In this document: positions 15,458-25,759 of the stretch, in pieces
How positions within the stretch are numbered: position 1 is the stretch's first letter
Layout: each line of letters begins with the position of its first letter
NCBI RefSeq assembly: GCF_902712855.1
Contig: NZ_LR743507.1
Location: 2,156,001 to 2,220,000, forward strand
Origin: Variovorax paradoxus
Lineage (GTDB): Bacteria > Pseudomonadota > Gammaproteobacteria > Burkholderiales > Burkholderiaceae_C
Direction of reading: 5' to 3'
Length of the DNA stretch: 64,000 nucleotides
Notes under the pieces: generated by a model
What the model saw: only the letters and a program-made list of their open reading frames with translations
What the model was told of the DNA's origin: nothing
Databases searched by the model: none
Translations under genes and position numbers: made by a program

Positions 15458-15874
15458 TCAACGCTTCCGGTTCAGCGACTCTGCGAGGCCCGCGTTCACC
15501 TTCCGGAACTGCTCGACCAGGTCGTCGCAAAGCGCCTTGTCCGCACCGCAGAGCACCTGCATCCGGATGTCGATCTTTTCCTTTTCCTTTTCCTGCACCA
15601 GGGTCCGCTTGACGGCGGTGGGGTACACGGCGTGGCGGGGCGTTGCGATGGACCACAGGGTCTTCTCGCTGGCGTCGTCGATCACGAACCAGTCGTTCTC
15701 CTCGCGGATGTTCACGCCCGGCTTGGCCTGCAAGGCCTTCAAGGCATCTTCCGGCGAGGCATAGCCGATGGTGTTTTCCTGGCTCGGCGGCGCGTCGGCA
15801 GGCAGTTGCTGCGCGTGCGCGCCGGACTCGCAAAGGATCGCGAGCAGGAGGGCAGGCATGGCGCGCGGCAGCAT
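15458..15874 (-). CDS. Small secreted protein of unknown function
   Basis: This is a 138-aa protein with a signal peptide (hydrophobic MPALLLAILCESGAHA, probable cleavage after AHA) and a periplasmic mature part of about 115 residues. The mature part has a Lys/Glu-rich central strand (VQEKEKEKIDIRMQVLC), two cysteines that could form a disulfide, and a helical C terminus. I do not recognise a family. An internal ATG five codons later would also give a signal peptide. It lies 44 bp downstream of the AraC-family gene on the same strand. Confidence 0.6.
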   Translation of the reverse strand: MLPRAMPALLLAILCESGAHAQQLPADAPPSQENTIGYASPEDALKALQAKPGVNIREENDWFVIDDASEKTLWSIATPRHAVYPTAVKRTLVQEKEKEKIDIRMQVLCGADKALCDDLVEQFRKVNAGLAESLNRKR

Positions 15875-15918
15875 CCTGAGGCTGTAGGCCGCGTGCCGCT
15901 TCCAGCCAAGGCTTCGGC

Positions 15919-16932
15919 TCAGGCAGCCCTGGCCGACGACGCCCTGAACTCCTGCGGCGACACGTCGTACGCCCGGCGAAACGCCCGCGTGAAATCCGAC
16001 GGGCTCTTGAAGCCCACGCCGTACGCCACGTCGGTCACCAGCATGTGCGGGTAGCGCGCAAGGTCGTGCGCCGCGTGCCGCAGCCGCAGATGGCGGATGT
16101 AGGCACCCAGGCCGCCTTCGTGCTGGAACAGCCGGTAGAGCGTAGGGCGCGGCATGTGCAACGCGGCGAGCACCAGTTCGGGCGACAGGTCGGCGCGGTG
16201 CAGGTTGGCCTGGATGTAGCGCCGAACATGGCCGAACATGGCCGCGCGTGCCGCGGCGCGCGCACCGCCGCTCAGGCGGGCTTCCTTGCCGAAGCCGGCG
16301 ATCAGCAGTTGCGCACTGGCGCGCACGGCGGCTTCGGCGTCGGGCGCGCTCATGCGCGCGATGTCGCGGCCCAGCGTCGCGGCCTGGCCCAAGGCCAGCC
16401 GCGCGATGGGCGTGTCCGGCTGCATCACGCGGCCGTGGATGGCGTCGGGGTCGGGAAAGACATCGTTCACGAGCGATGCAGGCACGAAGAAGGTCAGCAC
16501 CCGGCAGTCGTTGCGCCGCATGCGCACGGGCTGGCTCATGTCGAGCGCGATCACCCTGGCCGAAGGCGGCGCCTCCTTCTGCCGGGCCAGCGAGCGCACG
16601 CTGACGTCCTCGACGCCGCCCTCGAGGAAGACATGCAGGGCGTGGTTGCGCACCTTGTCGGTGGAAATGCGCGCAAGCGAGCGTTCGAGCCGCATGGCGG
16701 CGGAACGGCAGTCGGTGAAGACCACGTCGCCGATGTCGTAGCGGTCGATGGCGGCATGGAACGAGCCGTCGGTGTGTTCGGGGACGGGATGCACGTCCAT
16801 GACGTGGCCCACGCGTTCCCGCCAGGACTGCAGCCGACGGGCGGGAGGCTCGGCCTGGACGCTGAAGCGGCTGCAGGCAAGACCGCTGGGGAGCGTGGAG
16901 CGGACACCGGTTTCGAGGTCGCGCGAGTCCAT
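15919..16932 (-). CDS. AraC-family transcriptional regulator
   Basis: This 337-aa regulator has an N-terminal AraC-binding-like sensor region of about 210 residues and a C-terminal double HTH. The first HTH contains LSPELVLAALHMPRPTLYRL and the second contains VTDVAYGVGFKSPSDFTRAF, closing with RRAYDVSPQEFR. ATG 16932 is used; a TTG one codon upstream is also in frame. It is divergent from a LuxR-type gene across 248 bp. A 6-bp-arm inverted repeat sits 16 bp upstream of the start. Confidence 0.85.
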   Translation of the reverse strand: MDSRDLETGVRSTLPSGLACSRFSVQAEPPARRLQSWRERVGHVMDVHPVPEHTDGSFHAAIDRYDIGDVVFTDCRSAAMRLERSLARISTDKVRNHALHVFLEGGVEDVSVRSLARQKEAPPSARVIALDMSQPVRMRRNDCRVLTFFVPASLVNDVFPDPDAIHGRVMQPDTPIARLALGQAATLGRDIARMSAPDAEAAVRASAQLLIAGFGKEARLSGGARAAARAAMFGHVRRYIQANLHRADLSPELVLAALHMPRPTLYRLFQHEGGLGAYIRHLRLRHAAHDLARYPHMLVTDVAYGVGFKSPSDFTRAFRRAYDVSPQEFRASSARAA

Positions 16933-16947
16933 CAAAGTTGTCCGGAA

Positions 16948-16965
16948 AACGGCGTCGAAGCCGTT
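16948..16965. promoter_or_regulatory. Inverted repeat between araC-type and luxR-type genes
   Basis: AACGGC-GTCGAA-GCCGTT is a perfect 6-bp-arm dyad, followed on the plus strand by an A-rich run. It lies immediately upstream of the AraC-family gene in a gap that also contains an A/T-richer stretch (16960-17000) suitable for promoters. It could be an operator for either regulator; the role is inferred. Confidence 0.4.
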
Positions 16966-17180
16966 AAAAAATCTACAAATAAGACGAAAGTGCCAAAAAA
17001 TCCCGCAAATCGCGCGGATTCTCTCAAGAACTGAGACGCACGGTCAAGCCCGCTGGGCGCCTGCCCGCAATCTCCGCGCTGCCGGGGCTTCGAGCCCAAG
17101 GCACGCGCGGTTTCCTCGGGCGGGGGCCCGGTCGGCGCGCAGCTCCACATATCAACTTCGAGCGATCGGGCGAAGCGGAC

Positions 17181-18161
17181 ATGGCGAAGAACACGATGAG
17201 ACAAGCCGCGGCGCGGCTGGCAAGCAGTTATCGCTTCGGCGCTCGCATGAGCGCAGGGGCAGACGGGCGCCCTCTGCGCTGGCTGGCCCGTGGCGTCGCG
17301 GGCAGCGGCAAGATCCTGCGGCGCAGCCTGGGGGTGAAGCGCTGGGGCGCGCGGGCTCGGATGGTGGCGCTTCGCGAGCGTTCGCGACTGATCGACCAGC
17401 TTTGCGTGCTCGGCGCGATGTACCCGGGCGACGGCGCAAGCCGCGCGAGCGCCGCCGTGGGCTCGGCAAGCCCGCGCATGCCCATGTCTCCCGCACTGCT
17501 GAAGCCGGACATCTTTCGCGCCAACAACACCATCGCGCCGCAGGGAGCGCAGCCCTACCGGCCCGCCCGCTCGATGGGCCCGGGCCATTGGACCGCGCCG
17601 CCGCACGTTGCCATGCGCGGCCGGGCGCCGAAGTGGGAATGCGGCGTGCCGGTGGCATGCGCGCTCGAGGACGACGTGCTGCCGGCGGATTCCGCGTCGG
17701 CGGCGAGCGCCGTCGGATCGCTGTTCTCGGAAGCGAACGAGGTGGAGCTGGCCTTCCTGATGCGCCTGATCGCCGAAGGCGATACGGCCACCGCTTCGCG
17801 CATCGCGCGGCGCATCGTCGATGCGAAGCGCGCTGGCGCGCATGCACCGGAGCAGGCGGCGGAAGCACCGCCGCCGCCCCGTTCGAGGCGCACGCGAGCC
17901 GTGGCCCCGGCGGCTCCGGCAGGCCCGGAGCGAGGTCGCGGCCCGCTGTCGCCGCGCGAACTGAACGTGCTGCGGATGATTTCGCAGGGCCAGAGCAACC
18001 GCGAGATCGCCGAGACGAGCTACCGCTCGCTGCACACGGTCGACGCGCAGGTGAAGAACATCTACCGCAAGCTGGCGGTGAAGACGCGCGCACAGGCGGT
18101 GCGCGAGGCGATGCAGCGGGGCCTGCTCAGCCCCGAGGCCCGCAACCAGGCAGACCGCTAG
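17181..18161 (+). CDS. LuxR-type regulator with unrecognised N-terminal region
   Basis: This 326-aa protein has a clear C-terminal LuxR/NarL HTH at about residues 256-315. The segments LSPRELNVLRMISQGQSNRE and LHTVDAQVKNIYRKLAVKTR are close to the MalT-type subgroup. The preceding 250 residues have no receiver, PAS or autoinducer domain that I can see. They are Arg- and Ala/Pro-rich, with a helical hairpin-like part at about 188-220 (EVELAFLMRLIAEGDTATAS). Residues 225-255 are a basic, Pro-rich linker. It could be a truncated relative of large MalT-like regulators. The start ATG has a modest GAAGCGGA ribosome site. Confidence 0.7.
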   Translation: MAKNTMRQAAARLASSYRFGARMSAGADGRPLRWLARGVAGSGKILRRSLGVKRWGARARMVALRERSRLIDQLCVLGAMYPGDGASRASAAVGSASPRMPMSPALLKPDIFRANNTIAPQGAQPYRPARSMGPGHWTAPPHVAMRGRAPKWECGVPVACALEDDVLPADSASAASAVGSLFSEANEVELAFLMRLIAEGDTATASRIARRIVDAKRAGAHAPEQAAEAPPPPRSRRTRAVAPAAPAGPERGRGPLSPRELNVLRMISQGQSNREIAETSYRSLHTVDAQVKNIYRKLAVKTRAQAVREAMQRGLLSPEARNQADR

Positions 18162-18179
18162 CGCCGCGCCTGGCGGCTG

Positions 18180-18512
18180 CTACGGTTTGCGGCAGTCGCC
18201 GCCGACGGACACGGTGCCGTCCTTGCATTCCGTCAGCATCGGCTCGCGCGACGAAGACGCCGGCGCGGCGGGCGCCGGCCTAGGCTCGCCGGCGCCTTTC
18301 TCGTAGACGACCTTCCTGCTGCCCAGTTCGCAGCTGCCCACGACCTGTCCAGCGGCGGTTGCGTTGGCATCGACCACGGTGACGGTGAATCGCGTCACGC
18401 CGGCAGCGGCGATCTTCGATTCGATCTGGGCGCGCAGGTCGTCGCAACTCTGGGCGCCATGGGCGGCAGCGCCGGCAACGGCCAGCGCGGCGGAAATCAG
18501 CCAGGTTTTCAT
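18180..18512 (-). CDS. DUF1161-family periplasmic protein
   Basis: This 110-aa exported protein has a signal peptide at residues 1-20 (MKTWLISAALAVAGAAAHGA). The DUF1161 core follows, with SCDDLRAQIESKIAAAGVTR, the strand FTVTVVD, and GQVVGSCELGSRKVVYEK. The family has no known function. A Pro/Ala-rich linker leads to a Cys-containing C terminus (ECKDGTVSVGGDCRKP), giving four cysteines that probably make two disulfides. ATG 18512 is the natural start. It converges with the LuxR-type gene. Confidence 0.8.
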   Translation of the reverse strand: MKTWLISAALAVAGAAAHGAQSCDDLRAQIESKIAAAGVTRFTVTVVDANATAAGQVVGSCELGSRKVVYEKGAGEPRPAPAAPASSSREPMLTECKDGTVSVGGDCRKP

Positions 18513-18622
18513 GGGGGGCCTGCCTTGCCAGCGGATGGGGGACGTGAGTCTAGTCCCGCACCCGCTGGAGGAGGAAGAGCCCGGGAGCGGCAATGGCTGC
18601 CGTCCCGTGGCTCGTTGCGACG

Positions 18623-20860
<2,238 letters not shown>

Positions 20861-21023
20861 GCGCTTGCTTCCGTAGATCCTGGTTGTGTCGGGTTGGCTG
20901 GAAAACTCCAGGCGGGATCAAACCGCCGGAACCGGTGATTGTCGCGCGTCGGCGGCCGGTTCGGCCCGCCCGATGCGCGATCAGCCCCACGAGAGGCTCT
21001 GTCAATGCCGTGGCGCGGCTTTT

Positions 21024-21659
21024 TCAGCGCAGCGGCAGTTCGATGGTGCCCGCCAGCGGCACGCTGTCGATGCGCTCGGCGCTGGCCACGAGGAAGGCCC
21101 GCGCCTCGCCGGACCTCGAGAGTTCGCTGAGCGAACGCCACAGGCAGCGCACCGAGCCGGCGTCCAGCGCCGCGGCCGGTTCGTCGAGCAGCACCAGCGG
21201 GCGTCCGGAGGCCAGCGCGGCGGCCAGCCAGACCTTGCGCCTGGAGCCGGTCGACAGCATGAACATCGATTTCTCGAGGTGCGGCACCAGCGAGAAGCCT
21301 TCGACCAGCGCCTGCCAGCGCGCGTCGCTGAAGCCGGCGTCGCCTTCGCGCAGCGTGGCGGTGCACTGGTGGACGGTGGCCTGGTCGAAGCGGTCGGTTG
21401 AGGGGTCGACGAAGAAGACGTTGCGCCGGTAGGCCTCCGGCGACGCCGCCAGGCTCGCGCCCGCCACGGTCAACCGGCCGGTGGCGGGCAGGGCGCCCGC
21501 GATGGCCTGCAAAAGGGCCGACTTGCCCGCGCCGGTGTCGCCGTACAGCAGCGTCACGCCGGGGCCGATGGAGGCGTTCCAGTCCGAGGCGATCGGTGGC
21601 TGGCCAGGGTAGGCGAAGCCGAGCGCGTCGACCTGGAGGATGGGGTTGGATGGGTTCAT
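21024..21659 (-). CDS. Stand-alone ABC transporter ATPase subunit
   Basis: This 211-aa ATP-binding cassette has Walker A GDTGAGKS at residues 40-47, signature LSTGSRRK in place of LSGGQ, Walker B LVLLDEP and a following D-loop-like AALD. It is short, and the H-loop His is not obvious (the switch region reads LVASAERIDS). No permease or binding-protein gene is adjacent, so the partner is elsewhere or the protein works alone. The signature resembles the small CcmA-like group. ATG 21659 is chosen; the longer frame adds 16 Ala-rich residues. It is divergent from a secreted-protein gene 78 bp away. Confidence 0.75.
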   Translation of the reverse strand: MNPSNPILQVDALGFAYPGQPPIASDWNASIGPGVTLLYGDTGAGKSALLQAIAGALPATGRLTVAGASLAASPEAYRRNVFFVDPSTDRFDQATVHQCTATLREGDAGFSDARWQALVEGFSLVPHLEKSMFMLSTGSRRKVWLAAALASGRPLVLLDEPAAALDAGSVRCLWRSLSELSRSGEARAFLVASAERIDSVPLAGTIELPLR

Positions 21660-21737
21660 GGTCGCGGCCGACTGTATCAAGCAGGCCGCTGCAGCCGCTG
21701 TGCGCAAAACCGCCGGCCATGGCTACCATTCGGCCCC

Positions 21738-22523
21738 ATGACAAACTTGCTCATTGCCGGACTCCTCGCATCGCTGCTCGCCGGTCCCGCGCTGGCCGCG
21801 CCGTCGGCACAGGTGTTCGACGCTGTCCCGAAGCCCGAGTCCGTCGATGCGCAATGGCGCGCACGGCTGTGCGCCTTGCTGCCGCAGCCGTGCGACGTGC
21901 AGCAGCTCGGCCTGTACCGCCCGCGCGGCGCGGCGGCCGGCGAGTACATCGCGCTCTCGGCCGAGCCGCTGGCCATGGCCCGCGTCAGGCGCACGACCGG
22001 TGCCAGGGGCTGGCAGCTCGACCGCGTCCACCAGTTCCCGGTCTACCTCGACGCGATGCGCAAGGACGGGAAGGAGGAAGGCGCAGCCGCGCAGGACACC
22101 CGTCTGTCGCTGGCGCCCGCGCTCTATCCGCTGGCGGACGGCAAGTGGGCGGTGGCCGTGCTGCAGACCGCGTCGGAGATGTACTCGGGCGGCGGCGCCT
22201 CGTTCGACACCGCCGACTTCGTGCCGCTCGAAGACGGCAAGGCAGTGCACGAGGACATCCCCTTCTCCTGCTACAAGATGATCCGCGCCTGCTTCAGCGA
22301 GAAGGACTACAAGACGTCGAAGCACTGCCACGACGAGAGCAACGGCAGCCTGCGCATCGTCTATGGCGCCGCCGCGAAACCCGGCGGTCCGTACGACTGG
22401 CAGTACACATGGCTGCAGACCGAGTGGCCGCAGAACGAACCGAAGAGCGCCGCCGTCACCACCCGCATCCGCTTCACCGCGAAGACGACCGAGCGCGCAG
22501 GCTTCTGCGGCGGGCCGCAGTAG
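21738..22523 (+). CDS. Secreted protein of unknown function
   Basis: This is a 261-aa exported protein with a signal peptide at residues 1-20 (cleavage near ALAAPSA). The mature part has several cysteines (at CALLPQPC, FSCYKMIRACF, KHCHDE and the C-terminal FCGG), suggesting three disulfides in a periplasmic fold. Aromatic segments such as YDWQYTWLQTEWPQNEP look like beta structure. I do not recognise the family. No convincing Shine-Dalgarno precedes the ATG. Its stop lies 45 bp from that of the convergent transporter gene. Confidence 0.6.
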   Translation: MTNLLIAGLLASLLAGPALAAPSAQVFDAVPKPESVDAQWRARLCALLPQPCDVQQLGLYRPRGAAAGEYIALSAEPLAMARVRRTTGARGWQLDRVHQFPVYLDAMRKDGKEEGAAAQDTRLSLAPALYPLADGKWAVAVLQTASEMYSGGGASFDTADFVPLEDGKAVHEDIPFSCYKMIRACFSEKDYKTSKHCHDESNGSLRIVYGAAAKPGGPYDWQYTWLQTEWPQNEPKSAAVTTRIRFTAKTTERAGFCGGPQ

Positions 22524-22568
22524 GTCCTGCGGCGGTGCCACCTGAAGCCCGCCTGGCGGTGCGCTTCT

Positions 22569-23813
22569 TCAGTGGCGGGGCACGGTCGTCGTGCCCACGT
22601 GCATCGTGCGGCCCGCGCCCAGGCCCGCGAGCACCAGCGCCACGCCCAGCCCGATGAAAAGCCACGACGAGGCGCGGAAGCTCCCCGTCCAGCCGTGCAG
22701 CAGGCCGGCCACCAGCGGGCCGAAGGCCGCCACCATGTAGCCCACGCCCTGCGCCATGCCCGACAGGTGCGCGGCCACGTGCGAGTCGGGCGAGCGCAGC
22801 ACGATCATCGTGAGCGCCAGTGCGAAGGTGCCGCCCTGCGCGATGCCCAGCAGCACGGCCCAGGCCCATACTCCGCCGAGAGGGGCGAACAGCATCGCCA
22901 GCATGGCGGCGACCGTCATGGCCGCCAGAACCACCGCGAGCCCGCGCTGGTTGCGCAGCTTCACGGCCAGCGCCGGCACCACGAGGCAGGTGACCACCTG
23001 CGTCATGACCGACAGCGACACCACGTAGCCCGCGGTCTCGCTGCCGAGGCCGCGCTCGCGCAGGATGGGCGCGAGCCAGCCCATCACGATGTAGGCGAGG
23101 GCTGACTGCAGCCCCATGAAGAAGGTGACCTGCCAGGCCAGCTGGTCGCGCCACAGGCCGCGCACCGTGAAGCCCGACTCGCTGGCCACCGGCTTGCGCG
23201 GCAGGGCCTGCGGTGCCCAGATCAGGGTGACCAGTGCGGCCGGCACGGCCCACATGGCCAGCGCCAGGGTCCAGCCGCCGCCCAGCGCGTGCTCGATCGG
23301 CACCGTGAAGCCGGCCGCGCTCGCGGCGCCGCCGCACACGGCCATGGTGTAGAGGCCCATCATCAGCGCGGCCTGGCCGGCGAAGTCGCGCTTCACCAGC
23401 CCCGACAGCAGCACGTTCGACACCGCAATGCCGCTCCCCGCGATGGCGGAGGCCAGGAACAGAAGCGGAATGTTGCCGGTGCCGCGCAGCACCGTGCCCA
23501 CCCCGATCAGCACCATGCAGCCGAGCAGGGTGCGCTCGGTGCCGAAGCGCCGCCCCAGCCCCGGCGCCAGCGGCGCGAACACGCCGAGGCAGACGATCGG
23601 CAGCGTGGTCAAGAGGCTGGCCGCGGTGGCAGACAGGCCCGTGGCCTTGATGATCTCCGGCAGCACCACCGACAGGCTGGCGAACACCGGACGCAGGTTG
23701 AACGCGATCAGCACCACGCTGGCGCCGAGCAGGATGCGGCGCGCGAGGCCGCGCGGGCCGTGCGGCGTCGCTGCAACGGCGGAAGAGGAGGTCTGGAGGG
23801 TTGCTGAATTCAT
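22569..23813 (-). CDS. CynX/NimT-family MFS transporter
   Basis: This 414-aa 12-helix transporter belongs to the cyanate-transport-protein-like (CynX/NimT) group. It is recognised by AFNLRPVFASLSVVLPEI in helix 1 and the LLTTLPIVCLGVFAPLAPGL region. E. coli CynX accompanies cyanase and NimT exports nitroimidazole. The true substrate here is unknown. Its ATG overlaps the stop of the GntR gene by 4 bp (ATGA-type), so the two form an operon with translational coupling. A cynS gene exists about 11 kb away, so a role in cyanate handling is possible but unproven. Confidence 0.82.
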   Translation of the reverse strand: MNSATLQTSSSAVAATPHGPRGLARRILLGASVVLIAFNLRPVFASLSVVLPEIIKATGLSATAASLLTTLPIVCLGVFAPLAPGLGRRFGTERTLLGCMVLIGVGTVLRGTGNIPLLFLASAIAGSGIAVSNVLLSGLVKRDFAGQAALMMGLYTMAVCGGAASAAGFTVPIEHALGGGWTLALAMWAVPAALVTLIWAPQALPRKPVASESGFTVRGLWRDQLAWQVTFFMGLQSALAYIVMGWLAPILRERGLGSETAGYVVSLSVMTQVVTCLVVPALAVKLRNQRGLAVVLAAMTVAAMLAMLFAPLGGVWAWAVLLGIAQGGTFALALTMIVLRSPDSHVAAHLSGMAQGVGYMVAAFGPLVAGLLHGWTGSFRASSWLFIGLGVALVLAGLGAGRTMHVGTTTVPRH

Positions 23814-24499
23814 GGTGTGCCTGGCGAGCCCAGGGCGAGCGCGTTGATCATCGGCGCCATGAAGGCGCGCACCGCTTCGGCCGCCGCGTCTGGGTTGCGG
23901 CTGGCAATGCCTTCGACGATGGCGCGGTGCGCGGCATCGTCGGGTTCGGGCAGCACGGTGCCCATCGTGCTCGCGATGGTTTCCTTGATGTAGCCGGTGA
24001 TGAACCTGCAGGTCTCGGCCAGCGCGAGGTTGCCGGACACGTCGACGATGGCCAGGTGGAAGGCCAGGTCGCGCTCGATGAAGGAGGCACCTGCGTCGCT
24101 GGCGTCGGGCACGCCGCGTTTGTCCAGCAGCGTGTGCAGGCGGCGCAGGTCGCGCGCCGTGTGGCGCACGGCGGCCAGCCGGGCGGCCTCGACCTCGAGC
24201 GCGCGGCGCACCTCGAACTGGTCGCGCAGGCTGGCCAGGCGCATCTTCTGCAGGCTGGAAGAGGGGTCGAAGCCCGAGCGCACATAGGTGCCGGAGCCCT
24301 GGCGAACCTCGAGCAGGCCGCGCGACACCAGTGTCTTGACCGCCTCGCGCACTGTGCCGCGGCTCACGCCGAGCAACTGGGCGAGCTGCGGCTCGATCGG
24401 GATGCGCGAGCCGACCGGCCAGCGGCCCGCGGAGATTTCAGCGCGGATGGCGTCGGCGGCGCTGTCGGCCAATGAGGTGCGGGGGGCCTGGGCAAGCAT
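23810..24499 (-). CDS. GntR/FadR-family regulator
   Basis: This 229-aa regulator has an N-terminal winged HTH (ADAIRAEISAGRWPVGSRIP, LAQLLGVSRGTVREAVKTLV, RGLLEVRQGSGTYV) and a C-terminal FCD ligand domain of about 130 residues (FEVRRALEVEAARLAA, ERDLAFHLAIVDVSGN). FCD domains usually bind carboxylates with a metal. It is the first gene of a two-gene operon with the CynX-type transporter and probably controls it. An 11-bp palindrome lies 14 bp upstream of the ATG at 24499. Confidence 0.87.
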   Translation of the reverse strand: MLAQAPRTSLADSAADAIRAEISAGRWPVGSRIPIEPQLAQLLGVSRGTVREAVKTLVSRGLLEVRQGSGTYVRSGFDPSSSLQKMRLASLRDQFEVRRALEVEAARLAAVRHTARDLRRLHTLLDKRGVPDASDAGASFIERDLAFHLAIVDVSGNLALAETCRFITGYIKETIASTMGTVLPEPDDAAHRAIVEGIASRNPDAAAEAVRAFMAPMINALALGSPGTP

Positions 24500-24512
24500 C
24501 AAGAAAGCCTAT

Positions 24513-24523
24513 TCATTCAATGA
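24513..24523. promoter_or_regulatory. Palindrome upstream of gntR (candidate operator)
   Basis: TCATT-C-AATGA is a perfect 11-bp dyad centred 19 bp ahead of the GntR-family start codon. FCD-type GntR proteins bind short dyads near their own promoter, so autoregulation is plausible. Assignment is positional. Confidence 0.4.
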
Positions 24524-24634
24524 TTGGACGAATTCTGCGGCCGATGGAAAGCCCGGGACGCCGGTGAGGTGGTTGACCGATGCGTCGGCGCCACACAGGC
24601 CGCAGTACTTGGTTCGTCGTCGTGTGCAAGTCGG

Positions 24635-24696
24635 TTTCGCAAATTTGTGCGAAAAAAGTGAACTTTTTCCGGCATTTCGAAATGCTTTCAAGCATT
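24635..24696. promoter_or_regulatory. Cluster of three perfect palindromes
   Basis: Site 1 (24635-24654) is TTTCGCA-AATTTG-TGCGAAA. Site 2 (24672-24685) is GCATTTCGAAATGC. Site 3 (24681-24696) is AATGCTT-TC-AAGCATT and shares an arm with site 2. GCATT/AATGC half-sites thus alternate at 24672, 24681 and 24692, about one helical turn apart. Sites 1 and 2 also share TTTCG/CGAAA arms. This looks like a multi-dimer operator or a recombination or processing site. The closest regulator genes are the GntR and LysR proteins on either side. Confidence 0.5.
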
Positions 24697-24853
24697 GTCA
24701 ACAGAACGTGAACCGCTGGCCGAAAATGAAACTAAAGGTCACTAATGAATCCATAAGTGTTCCTGACTCCGCGGTCCGACACTCCCTCCGGCCGTTTTCG
24801 TGGAGTAACGGGGGAGAAGAAAACAACAGGAAACGGATCGCGCCGAACTTGAA

Positions 24854-25747
24854 ATGAAGGACTTTTCTTTGTCGGACGTGCGGCTTTTCACCAAGGCCGC
24901 CCAGCTCGGGGGACTGACTCCGGCTGCCGATGTACTGAACGTGCCCAAGGCATCCGCCTCGCGCCAGCTGCAGCGGCTGGAAGCCACGGTCGGCCACCAG
25001 TTGCTGCACCGCGGCTCCGCACGCTTCGCGTTGACCGACGAGGGGCGCGAGTTCCTGGTGGCCGCCCAGCATGTGTTGACGATCCTCGACGACGTCATGC
25101 TCAATCTTTCCTCGGCTGACGGCACCGTCACCGGCCGGCTGCGCATCGCCGTGCCGCATTACTACGGCCGCGAGCTGCTGACGAGCCACCTGCCCGATTT
25201 CATGGAAACCTACCCGCAGCTCGACGTAGTGGTCGAGACGGGCCGCGACCGCGTCGACCTGTTCCGCGACGAGACCGACGTGGCGATCCGCCGCGGGCGC
25301 GAAGGCTGCGACGAGCTGGTCGCCCGCCACCTCAAGAGCGAACCGCTGATGCTGTGTGCCGCCCCTGGCTACCTCGCGCCGCATCCACCGCTGCAAGGCC
25401 TTTCCGACCTCGAGACGCATGCGTTCCTCACGGCGGATGCCGAAGGCCGCAAGCGCGAGATCCAGCTGGCGACGGTCGAGAAGACGCACCGCGTCCGGGT
25501 GGACAGTGTCTGCCAGTCGGACGACCTCGAACTGATCCTGCAGCTCGCGCTGTCGGGTCGCGGCATCGCGCTGCTGCCGGTGTCGCTCGCGCAACCCCGG
25601 GTCGATGCCGGTCTGCTGTTGCCGGTGCTGCCGGCGCTGAAACTCAAGCCTCAGGAGATCAACCTGGTCTACCTGCCTGCGCGTCGCAATTCGCCCAAGA
25701 TCAAGACCTTCGTCGACTACATGCTGGGCGTGTTCCGGGCGTCCTGA
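24854..25747 (+). CDS. LysR-family regulator
   Basis: This 297-aa LysR-type regulator has the HTH at residues 5-62 (DVRLFTKAAQLGGLTPAADV, VPKASASRQLQRLEATVGHQ) and the effector domain from about 90. The Ser-Ala-Ser-Arg-Gln recognition pattern and the VDLFRDETDVAIRRG block are like the DmlR/CrgA-type group common in Burkholderiales. It is divergent from the GntR/transporter operon and convergent with the TPM gene, so its target may be that operon, across the palindrome-rich gap, or an unlinked one. Confidence 0.85.
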   Translation: MKDFSLSDVRLFTKAAQLGGLTPAADVLNVPKASASRQLQRLEATVGHQLLHRGSARFALTDEGREFLVAAQHVLTILDDVMLNLSSADGTVTGRLRIAVPHYYGRELLTSHLPDFMETYPQLDVVVETGRDRVDLFRDETDVAIRRGREGCDELVARHLKSEPLMLCAAPGYLAPHPPLQGLSDLETHAFLTADAEGRKREIQLATVEKTHRVRVDSVCQSDDLELILQLALSGRGIALLPVSLAQPRVDAGLLLPVLPALKLKPQEINLVYLPARRNSPKIKTFVDYMLGVFRAS

Positions 25748-25759
25748 ACACGGCCGGGG

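Larger units (their letters stand above)
24500..24853. other. 354-bp palindrome-rich, AT-richer intergenic region
   Basis: This gap separates the divergent GntR- and LysR-type genes and holds no credible gene. It is locally AT-richer than its surroundings. It contains an 11-bp palindrome near the GntR start and a cluster of three perfect palindromes at 24635-24696 (listed separately). Promoters for both genes are expected here. Only weak ribosome-site-like sequence precedes the LysR ATG. Confidence 0.6.
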
